This document shows positions 9,263 to 17,500 of a DNA stretch of 64,000 nt, piece after piece. The first letter of the stretch is position 1, and each line of letters opens with the position of its first letter. The DNA is from a bacterium (lineage in GTDB: Bacteria; Auribacterota; UBA3054). A model generated the notes under the pieces. That model was not told the origin of the DNA. It saw only the letters and a program-made list of their open reading frames with translations, and ran no database searches. The position numbers were made by a program, and so were the translations under genes. The stretch is taken from contig JAFZXZ010000016.1 of assembly GCA_017616555.1 (NCBI GenBank), positions 176,197-240,196 on the forward strand. Direction: 5' to 3'.

Positions 9263-10617
9263 AAAAGGTAATCCTTGTCGTTGATGACGAAAAAAACGCC
9301 CGCGATAACCTCCGCGAGATCATAGAAGACATCATGGGTCTCTCCATGGCGGAGGCCGACTGCGCCAAGACCGCCATCGATTTACTTCGCAACCGCGTCT
9401 TCGACCTCATCCTGACGGACCTCAGGATGCCCGGCGATTCCGGCATGCTGGTATTGGAGGAAGCCCAGAGGATCTGCCCCGAAACGCCGGTCATCATAAT
9501 GACGGCCTTCGGCTCTGCCGACGAAGCGGGCGAAGCGCTCCAAAAGGGCGCCTACGACTTCCTCTCGAAGCCCTTGCGCGCCGGCACAGTCGAGGAAAAG
9601 ATCGCCGAGACGCTCCGCCTTGACGAGAAACAGGAAACGCCCGACGCCTTCGACAGGATCATCGGCAATTCCGACGCTTTGAAAGAAACGCTGAAGACCG
9701 CCCGCCAAGCCGCGCCAACGGACGCGACGATCCTTATTGAAGGCGAAAGCGGCACAGGCAAAGGCCTCCTTGCCGAATGCATCCACGAAGCCAGCCCGCG
9801 AAGCAAGGGCAAGTTCGTCGTCATCCACTGCGCCAACACTCCGCAGGACATCCTTATGAGCGAGCTCTTCGGTCATGAGAAAGGCTCCTTCACCGGCGCC
9901 ATCTCGCAGCACAAGGGCAAATTCGAGGAGGCGGGCGACGGCACGGTCTTCATCGACGAAGTCGGAACGCTGCCCCTGAAAGTCCAGACCATTCTCCTGA
10001 GAGTCCTGCAGGATAAGAAATTCGAGCGCTTGGGCGGCAACGAGACCATAATTTCCAAGGCGCGCGTCATCGCGGCCACCAACGAGAACTTAAGCGAGCT
10101 TGTCAAGGCCGGGCGCTTCAGGGAGGATCTTCTCTACCGCCTGAAAGTCGTCTCGCTGACCATGCCGCCCCTGAGAGTCAGAAAGGGCGACATTCCACTT
10201 CTGATCGACCACTTCCTAGCCCAGGCCAACAAGGAGACTTCCAAGAACGTCACGATCTCCAAGATCGCCAGGGAAATGATGGAGAAATATTCCTGGAGCG
10301 GCAACATCCGGGAGATCCACAACGTTATCGAAGCTTTGGTCATCAAGAATTCCAGCGGCGAAGTGACACCGCGCGACCTTCCCTCTGAGATCCTCGCCGA
10401 ATCCGGCGCGAAAAAAGAAGAGAAGAGTTCCGCCGCCCTTTGGGAAAAACTCGACAAGATGACTTTGGACGAGATCAAGAAAGCCCTTATAGAAAGAAAA
10501 TTGAAAAACGGCAAGACGAGAACTCAGATCGCCGACGAACTCGGCATAAGCCGCCGCAGCCTCTACAGATTGCCGGATAGCTACGGCATCAAGAAAGGAA
10601 AAAAGAAAGATGAATGA
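9259..10617 (+). CDS. Sigma-54-dependent response regulator, NtrC/AtoC family
   Basis: There are three domains. The receiver has phospho-acceptor Asp at about 54 (ILTDLRMPG). The AAA+ sigma-54 activator domain has Walker A GESGTGKG (about 162-169), loop GSFTGA (about 209-214) and Walker B VFIDEV. The C-terminal Fis-type helix-turn-helix is RTQIADELGISRRSLYRL. The activator hydrolyses ATP to open promoters bound by RpoN holoenzyme. The usual GAFTGA sigma-54 contact loop reads GSFTGA here, a conservative change that still keeps the key FT. A GGAGG ribosome site precedes the ATG. Its targets cannot be read from this window. Confidence 0.93.
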   Translation: MKKVILVVDDEKNARDNLREIIEDIMGLSMAEADCAKTAIDLLRNRVFDLILTDLRMPGDSGMLVLEEAQRICPETPVIIMTAFGSADEAGEALQKGAYDFLSKPLRAGTVEEKIAETLRLDEKQETPDAFDRIIGNSDALKETLKTARQAAPTDATILIEGESGTGKGLLAECIHEASPRSKGKFVVIHCANTPQDILMSELFGHEKGSFTGAISQHKGKFEEAGDGTVFIDEVGTLPLKVQTILLRVLQDKKFERLGGNETIISKARVIAATNENLSELVKAGRFREDLLYRLKVVSLTMPPLRVRKGDIPLLIDHFLAQANKETSKNVTISKIAREMMEKYSWSGNIREIHNVIEALVIKNSSGEVTPRDLPSEILAESGAKKEEKSSAALWEKLDKMTLDEIKKALIERKLKNGKTRTQIADELGISRRSLYRLPDSYGIKKGKKKDE

Positions 10618-12391
10618 CGCTCCCCTTATTTCCGTTCTGATGCCGGCCTACAACGAAGGCAGCCACATTAGGGCAAACCTGGAAAAGGTCCGCGCCACCT
10701 TAGAAGACATGCAGTCCACCTGCTGCAAGGATCTTCCGGGCGGCTTTGAAATTATCGTCGTCAACGACGGCAGCACCGACAATACGCAAAAGGAAATAGA
10801 GACAGCCGCCGCCAGAAGCGACACCATAAAATGCGTCGCCCATACGAGCAACCGCGGCAAATGCGTCGCCCTAAGGACGGCCTTCCAGCACTCGAAAGGA
10901 AAATACATTTTCTTCCTCGACAGCGACCTTGAGATAGACCCCGCCTTCCTGGAACCGCTTTTCGTGAAGATGCAACATGAGGACTGCGACGCCGTCTTCG
11001 GCTCGAAGCAAATGGGCTCTAAAAAGCATTATCCCCTGCTTAGAAGGATCGCCAGCAAGATCTTCTCGGCTTTCGTCTATCTCTTGCTGCCGCTTCCAAT
11101 TAAAGACACCCAGACCGGACTTAAGCTTTTCAAAAGGGAACTTCTCGAGCGCGTCTTCGACTGCATGCTGGTCAGGCGCTATGCCTTCGACGTGGAGCTG
11201 GCCGCTCTTGCCGTGCACAACGGCTTCAAACTTACGGAGGAAGCCGTCACAGTCAATTTCCTTGGTCGCCAGGGCTCCATGTCCCTCTACAACGTCTTCA
11301 ACATGACGCTGGACATTCTGGCCATTTTCTACCGCCTGAAAGTTTTGGCCTACTACGACAGCTGGGTTCCGAAACGCAACAAAGAAAAACCCTTCATCTC
11401 CATCGTCATCGCGGTAAAAGCCGACAACCCCTATTTGAGGCAGTCCGTTGCGCGCTCTCTGGAGCAAGATTATCCCAAGGACCGCTATGAGATAATCGTG
11501 CTTCCGGACGAAGCGATCGATTCTTTAGACCCCTCCGTCAGAGTGATCCCCTCCGGTCCCGAGCTTCCGGCCATCAAGAGAAATTTGGGCGTTGAATCCG
11601 CCAGGGGCGAAATAATCGCCTTCCTGGACGACGACGCTTACCCGAGGGAAAACTGGCTCTCTGAGCTGGCCGGCAACTTCACAGACGAAAGATTGGCCGG
11701 CGTGGGCGGCCCGGGCACGACTCCTCCGGAAGACTCCTTCTGGCAGAGAGTGGGCGGCGCCGTCTATGAATCGAAAATGATGAGCGGCGGCTACTCCTAC
11801 CGCTACCTGGTGGATCGCAGACGCATGGTGGACGATTACCCGACCTGCAACCTAGCTCTTAGGAAAGACGTCTTCCAGGAAGCCGGCGGCTTCCAGACCA
11901 ACTTCTGGCCGGGCGAAGACACGGAGCTCTGCCTGACCGTCACCAAGAAGCTGAACTACAACATTGTTTACGACCCCTTAGTGGAAGTCTGCCACCACCG
12001 CCGCCACCTTTTCAAGGGCCACTTCCGCCAGCTTACGCAGTACGCTCTGCATCGCGGATATTTCGTGAAGAAGTTTCCGGAGACCTCCCGGAAATTCGCC
12101 TATTTCGTGCCCTCGCTCTTCCTTCTGGGCGTCCTGCTTGGACCCCTGACGTTCCTCACGCCGAAATTGTATTTCTTCAGTCTTCTCTACCTGGTGGTGT
12201 TGGCGATCTACTTCCTCCATTCCATCTTCTTCGCTTTCATTCTTCATCCGAAACTCACGCCCTTCACGGTCCTGGGCGTTTTCTTGTCGCATTTAGCTTA
12301 CGGTTGGTATTTCTTAGTAGGCCTCTTCTCCTCCAGGCTTAGGAAGGAAGAGGAATATCACGCAAAGATCAGGAAATCTCATGAAAATTAA
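10610..12391 (+). CDS. Membrane protein with two GT2 glycosyltransferase domains
   Basis: Residues 1-240 are a GT2 domain of the dolichyl/polyprenyl-phosphate sugar transferase type: ISVLMPAYNEG, EIIVVNDGSTDNT, and a DXD-like FFLDSDLEID. Residues 260-500 are a second GT2 domain: PFISIVIAV, EIIAFLDDDAYPRENW and the acceptor-site WPGEDTELC. About three hydrophobic helices follow at 505-575. The fusion suggests one protein that both makes and uses, or successively adds, sugars at the cytoplasmic membrane face. Fusions of this kind occur in exopolysaccharide and glycoprotein loci; the exact sugar is unknown. The gene overlaps the regulator by 8 bases. Confidence 0.88.
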   Translation: MNDAPLISVLMPAYNEGSHIRANLEKVRATLEDMQSTCCKDLPGGFEIIVVNDGSTDNTQKEIETAAARSDTIKCVAHTSNRGKCVALRTAFQHSKGKYIFFLDSDLEIDPAFLEPLFVKMQHEDCDAVFGSKQMGSKKHYPLLRRIASKIFSAFVYLLLPLPIKDTQTGLKLFKRELLERVFDCMLVRRYAFDVELAALAVHNGFKLTEEAVTVNFLGRQGSMSLYNVFNMTLDILAIFYRLKVLAYYDSWVPKRNKEKPFISIVIAVKADNPYLRQSVARSLEQDYPKDRYEIIVLPDEAIDSLDPSVRVIPSGPELPAIKRNLGVESARGEIIAFLDDDAYPRENWLSELAGNFTDERLAGVGGPGTTPPEDSFWQRVGGAVYESKMMSGGYSYRYLVDRRRMVDDYPTCNLALRKDVFQEAGGFQTNFWPGEDTELCLTVTKKLNYNIVYDPLVEVCHHRRHLFKGHFRQLTQYALHRGYFVKKFPETSRKFAYFVPSLFLLGVLLGPLTFLTPKLYFFSLLYLVVLAIYFLHSIFFAFILHPKLTPFTVLGVFLSHLAYGWYFLVGLFSSRLRKEEEYHAKIRKSHEN

Positions 12392-13124
12392 ATTTCTGCC
12401 TCTGTTCTTTTCGCTGCTTTTAAGTTGGAACGCCTTCGCGTCCCCCGTTATCGATTTCCCCGTAAAGCCAGGTCTTCTGCTTGAAGACTCCCTGGCCCAC
12501 GGCGAAAAAAAGCTCTCCATGCTTATCGCCAACACCGGAACCGACCCCCTGAACATCAAAAAGTTCAGGCCTTCCTGCGCCTGCACAAAGGTCAGCCCGG
12601 ACGCCCCGCTTACAATTGGCCCCGGCGAAACGAACACCTTCCTTTGCACGCTTGACCTCGGCGGCGAACTGAAGAAAGGCCCGAAGAACTACACGGTTTA
12701 TATTGAGAGCGACGATCCGGAAAAGCCTGTCGCGAGCTGGTACGTCACCGTTCCCATCATCCCCTGCGTGGAGCTTCACCCCAAGCAGCTTAGCTTCATG
12801 GAAAGCGACGCCCCGACCCAGACCGTCACCGTTATCCAGCATTTCAGGGAGCCCGTTTCCCCTCTCAACGTCTATTTCCTCGATGATCTTTTCGGCGCTC
12901 CGCCGGATGAGGACAAAAAGCCCGACAAATTCCTTGCTTTCCGCGTTGAGGAACCTCTTGATTCCGTAACCAACCGCATCACGGTCTTCAGGATCAAGGA
13001 CAAGACTTATTCCCGCTACGGCAGCATCAGGATCTCCGTGGACGCCGGGTGCAAGTTCAATGTCCTCCGCATAGACACCCCTAAGTTCCCTAAGGCCCAA
13101 AACGAGGCCGAAGCCGAAAAGTGA
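12381..13124 (+). CDS. Exported DUF1573 protein
   Basis: This 247-residue protein has a signal peptide (about 1-20, ending NAFA) followed by a DUF1573 Ig-like fold. The diagnostic segment is IANTGTDPLNIKKFRPSCAC, then TIGPGETNTFLCTLDLGG. DUF1573 domains are common in Bacteroidetes and PVC secreted proteins and have no established biochemical role. The conserved Cys pair (CAC) fits a periplasmic setting. It overlaps both neighbours, and the next gene encodes a thiol-redox membrane protein, so a shared envelope redox or assembly role is a reasonable guess but unproven. Confidence 0.85.
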   Translation: MKIKFLPLFFSLLLSWNAFASPVIDFPVKPGLLLEDSLAHGEKKLSMLIANTGTDPLNIKKFRPSCACTKVSPDAPLTIGPGETNTFLCTLDLGGELKKGPKNYTVYIESDDPEKPVASWYVTVPIIPCVELHPKQLSFMESDAPTQTVTVIQHFREPVSPLNVYFLDDLFGAPPDEDKKPDKFLAFRVEEPLDSVTNRITVFRIKDKTYSRYGSIRISVDAGCKFNVLRIDTPKFPKAQNEAEAEK

Positions 13125-14284
13125 TAAAACTACCCCTGAAAACGAAGAAAGGCCTCTTTTTGGCCCTCACAGGGCTTTTATTGGCCGTTTCCGGCCCAAG
13201 CCTGGCCTCGGAGATCAATTTGCGCTTCTTCCACTCGGACTGCCGCGAGTGCGAAGAGACCATGTATTTCCTGAAAGACCTGGAGGGTGCTTTCGAGGAG
13301 ATCACGCTCCACGACCTGCCGCTCGAGGAGGAGGAGAACTACCTTCTGCTTTTGAAACTGGAAAAGGAACTGAACCTGGAGAACAAAAAGAACGCTCCAG
13401 TCTCGCTTTTCCTTTACACCAACGTTTTCTACGGCATAGCGGAAGTTACCAACTCCCTGCCTGCTCACATTGCGGCCTTTGAGGGCCGGGACGTTCCGCT
13501 TTATGAACCGGATATTCAGCAGGATTCCCAGGAGCTCGCCAAAGAGAAGATGCGGGGCTTCACGTTCATGAGCGTCCTAGTAAACGGACTTCTGGACGGC
13601 ATCAACCCCTGCGCTTTCGCCACTCTCATTCTCTTCATTTCCCTGCTCTCCGTTTACGGCTCCTCGAAAAGAGAGATAATCATAACCGGGCTGACTTTCA
13701 CTTTCGCGGTCTTTTTGACCTACCTGGCCCTGGGGTTAGGCTTCCTTAACGTCATAAAAGCCCTCTCCATCTTTCCGAAGATCAAGTTCGCTTTCGACAT
13801 CGCGCTCATAATTTTCTGCCTCGTCTGCGCCGTCTTTTCCATAAAGGACGCTTTCACCGTCAGCAGATCGGGCACGGGCGAGAAAGAAAGCGAGAGCCTC
13901 ATCCTGAAACTTCCCCCGAGGCTCAGGGGCATGATCACCAGGATCCTTTCCGCCTACGCCGGCAAAAAGCGCTGGCTCTTCGGCGTATTCTTGGCGGGCT
14001 TCCTTGTTTCGCTTCTTGAGTCCGTCTGCACGGGACAAGTCTATATTCCGACCATCAACCTCATCATCAAAAACGATCCGGCAAGAATAACAGCCTGGCT
14101 GTGGTTGCTTTTCTACAATTTCCTTTTCGCTTTGCCTCTGATCGTCCTGACCTTCCTCGCGGCCTTCGGGCTTAAGTCGCAGTTCATGCTGAAAGTCCAG
14201 CGCAAGGGCGCGGTGCCGATAAGGATCGGAATGGCGCTGCTGTTTGTGTTTATGGCAGCGCTGCTGATTCTTCACCTCCGCTGA
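13121..14284 (+). CDS. CcdA/DsbD-like membrane protein with N-terminal thioredoxin-like domain
   Basis: The start is a GTG overlapping the DUF1573 stop codon. The 387-residue product has an N-terminal membrane anchor or signal, then an extracytoplasmic segment of about 120 residues with the redox-like motif CREC (HSDCRECEETMYFLK). About seven membrane helices follow. Two membrane cysteines fit the CcdA/DsbD transmembrane electron carrier: INPCAF in the first helix and ESVCTGQVYIP in the fourth. Such proteins pass reducing power from cytoplasmic thioredoxin to periplasmic partners. Fusing the thioredoxin-like domain N-terminally is the reverse of the usual DsbD order. It is the last gene of the run; repeats begin directly after it. 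Confidence 0.82.
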   Translation: MIKLPLKTKKGLFLALTGLLLAVSGPSLASEINLRFFHSDCRECEETMYFLKDLEGAFEEITLHDLPLEEEENYLLLLKLEKELNLENKKNAPVSLFLYTNVFYGIAEVTNSLPAHIAAFEGRDVPLYEPDIQQDSQELAKEKMRGFTFMSVLVNGLLDGINPCAFATLILFISLLSVYGSSKREIIITGLTFTFAVFLTYLALGLGFLNVIKALSIFPKIKFAFDIALIIFCLVCAVFSIKDAFTVSRSGTGEKESESLILKLPPRLRGMITRILSAYAGKKRWLFGVFLAGFLVSLLESVCTGQVYIPTINLIIKNDPARITAWLWLLFYNFLFALPLIVLTFLAAFGLKSQFMLKVQRKGAVPIRIGMALLFVFMAALLILHLR

Positions 14285-14298
14285 TTTTTCTTCTAAGG

Positions 14299-14416
14299 AG
14301 CGTTCCGTCGCAAAGTGCGGCGTATACCCCTCGTTCACGGACTACGCGCGCCTTGCCTTGATTTGCGTCCTCCGTGAGTTCACTTAGGGGTATACGCCGC
14401 ACTTTGCTCCAACGCT
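14299..14416. repeat. Long hairpin A: conserved core in perfect 22-bp arms
   Basis: A 22-bp perfect inverted repeat (14310-14331 and 14386-14407) encloses a 54-nt core that itself pairs (TCACGGA with TCCGTGA, plus CGC with GCG). A further 6-bp pair (AGCGTT/AACGCT) lies outside, so the whole 118 nt can fold as one long stem. The core is shared with hairpins B and C; the arms are not. It lies between two convergent genes, where it could also end transcription, although it lacks a T-run. Confidence 0.9.
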
Positions 14417-14420
14417 TGCA

Positions 14421-14503
14421 GGGAGCGAAGCAAGAAGGCATGTACCCGTAAGCAAACTCAGCGAAGCTTGTTTGCCAAGGGCACATGCCTTTTGCGAGCG
14501 ACC
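14421..14503 (+). repeat. 83-bp hairpin module, copy 1
   Basis: An imperfect hairpin in which AAGGCATGT pairs with ACATGCCTT, CCC with GGG and GCAAAC with GTTTGC. It is 81/83 identical to the reverse complement of 19307-19389. The two copies therefore bracket the 14545-19233 gene as inverted repeats. Together with hairpin A it fills the 260 bp between the CcdA-like gene and the PEP-CTERM gene. Confidence 0.9.
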
Positions 14504-14544
14504 AACGAGCGGGGGATATGTGCTTTTTCGCACGAAGGTAAATT

Positions 14545-17500
14545 TTACTTCCTGCGGAGGAGAAGCGCGGCGAGGGCGAGCAGCGCTATCACGGCAGGTT
14601 CGGGGACCGCGCGCCAGCCCACGTAATCATAAATCGGATTGGTCGGAGTAAGCATGTATCCGTCAATTTCCTGGAAGCCAGGATCCTCAGTACCGTACGC
14701 GTAGTACAGGCAGTTTGTTTCGGTAACGTCCGCCGGTTGATCGAACACGTTTTCCGCCTCACAGCCGTAATAGAGGGAGTCCTCGATCACGACCTCGTTC
14801 TCCGCTTCCACCTTGAAGGGCATATGAGCGTCCGCTATGAGAACGCTCGTGAAGGAAAGCCCAGTACTGGCGCCCCAGGGCCAGTTGCCGACGTAAACCG
14901 CCGGCCAGCCTTCCGCGCCGGCGCAGGCAACGGTAATTTTGTCGAGCGTGCAGTCGCTGACCTGATCGAGAAAAACAGGGCTGGCGCAGTTGGGCGCCAG
15001 AACGCAGACGTTCCGCGCCGAAAAATCAGTGACGCTGTATATAGAGAAAGGCCTGGTGTAAGGTTCGTCCGTACTTTGCAAACTGTATATGGCTACGTTC
15101 CGGACGCTCATATTGCTTTTATTGCAGGCGCAAAGGGCGCCTTGCATATGCCAGTTGTAGCGGTAATTGGAAAGCGGCCTACCGCCCTGCATGATCATCA
15201 GATCCTCAAGCGTCGCGCCGTCCTTTTCCATACGCACGCCCACGTAGCCTTCGGGAATTATTATGACGGTCTTGTCCGGGCCCGCGCCCTTAAGAGTGAC
15301 GTTGTCCGCCTTAAAGCAGAGCGCCGTCATGCCGTTTCCCCAGATGTCGTACTGGTTGTTGTATCGGGCCAGTGAATAGTCCCCCGGTGCCAGATGGATA
15401 GTCTGGCCGGAAACAATTTCTTCCATGGCTTTGACAAGATCGCCGGACGGGTCGTCGGCGCTCTTTCCGCTTCCCTTTGCGCCCGGAGCTATGAACCAGT
15501 CTCCGGAGTTCCTCTTGGTAATGTGCATGGTGAAGGCGCCCTGGGATCCGGCGTTCCCATCCCAGCAAATGTAGTAGGCTGTCCCGGACAGAGCTTCAAG
15601 GTCGTAGCATTCGTCCCGATCGCTGTCCAGACTTTCCACCACCGCCAAAAGGTTCGGAAAAGTTACTTCATTTCTTTCCACAGTGTATAAGGAGAGCATG
15701 GCGTCAAAGCCGGAAACTTCATACGAGCCAAGGTCGTCGATCCTGTAAACGCCGTCCTCCGGGGGAATGAACTTGTACCAGACGGAAGCCTTGTGCAAGG
15801 CGTTCTCGCCCAATTCCACCGTTGCGCCGGTGTTGTCGCCAGCAGTGTCCCCGGTTAAAACCGTGACGGCGTTCCTAAGATCATCGTTTTCCATGCTCGC
15901 AGCAGTGCACCAGCCGATATTGGCGTAATAGATCTTCGTGGCGCAAAGGATGTGGCCGCCAACCTCCCGGAAGGCCGGGTCGTTGACGCCTTCTTCGAAG
16001 GAAACGCACTTTTGTTCGCTCAGCTTCACATTTCTTCCCATGAAGCTTTCCTTAGTTGCGGCGTAGTAAACGCAGTTGCTGGCGGAAATCTCAACGTTGT
16101 CCTCCAGATAAAAAGGCCTGCTCGCCCTGTAGAAGAGGCAGTTGTTATAACTGATGTCCGTCGAGGCGCCCAGATGCTGCCTGCTCTGGTAAACGGCGCA
16201 TTGTCCGCCAACTTTCCCGCAAACAGTCAGATTGTTCAGAACATCGTTCTGGCAGCCGAGCATGACGGTAGGCGCGGGATGGTTCGGGGCGGAAACGGCC
16301 AGGCGGCAGACGCGAGAGTTTTTAACGCCGCACATCGTGAAGGGACGGACGCCGCCTCCCGTCTGCTCGCTTATCACAGCGACGTTCGTGACAAGAACGC
16401 CTTCAGCGTCGCATACGCAGAGGGCTCCCTGTAAGGTGTCCCGGTATCCGGCGGCGCGGTTATAGGATGTTCCCATTGACCTGACGGTCAGATCCGCCAG
16501 GGTGCAGTCGCTAGCTTCCAAACGTAAGCCGGTGTAGCCCTCCGGCGCCAGGATAGTGGTGCTGCCAACTCCGGCGCCCCTAAGTCCGGTCCCCTCCGCT
16601 TTAAGGCAAAGCACGGTGTTGCCAACGCCCCAGCAGTCGTATTTGTTGTGGTGATCGGCGATAGAGTAAGTGCCGGGCGCCAAAACGACCTCGAAGGGCG
16701 GCTTGATATTTTCCAAGGCCGCCGCCAGGTCTGCCATGGGCGTCTTTGGGGTGCGTCCGTCTCCCTTCCCGCCAGGAGCCACGTAGAGGTTGCCCGCCCA
16801 GCCGGATCTCAGGAAGAATCTGCCAGCGCCCTCTTTGGAACCGACGGCTATGTAATAATACTTACCGGGAGCTACGTCAAAGGACACGCTCTCGTCCTTG
16901 TCAGCATCAGCCAAAGGAACGACGGATTTCAGATCGGAAAAATCCGCGGAAGCGGAGGAGGAGGAATATATCGCCAGCGTCGTGTCGTTGCCGAACGCTT
17001 TCCAGCTGCCTGTGGTTGACAACTCCAATTCTTCGCTGGTTTCGCCCTTGAAGCGGTACCAGACCGTGGCGCGGCTCGCAGTGTTTTCGCCCGGTTCGAT
17101 CTTGGCGTAAGCGTTGTCGCCGGTAATATCCGTATTTCTTTCGTAAGTAAACGGCCGGGAAAGGTGATCGTTCAGAGGACCGTCCAGACAGTATTCGATC
17201 TTAAAGTGATCCAGCGCCATGGTCACGCCGCCCGCCCAGAAGAAAAAGCGCAGCGTGCTGAAAATATCGGAGTCGTTCTCCTGCATGGTGAATTCTCCGA
17301 TCTCCTCCGTCACGCCGTTCACTGTAACGGACTTCAGCCAGTGGTGACCGTCCGTAAAGTTAGCGTAATAATCCAGAGTGATGTCGAACCATTCCCCGGA
17401 AGGAATCTCCAATTGGGAATCCTGATGGGCGTCCGTCGCCCGCAATTGGTAATGGTCGCCGTCTTTCCTAAATTCTATTTCCGCGCAGGCAGGGCTCCAG

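Noticed and set aside
14299..14416. Hairpin A as an ordinary Rho-independent terminator
   Set aside because: The stem is far too long, no T-run follows, and the same core appears in a region where genes are not convergent (25737-25830).
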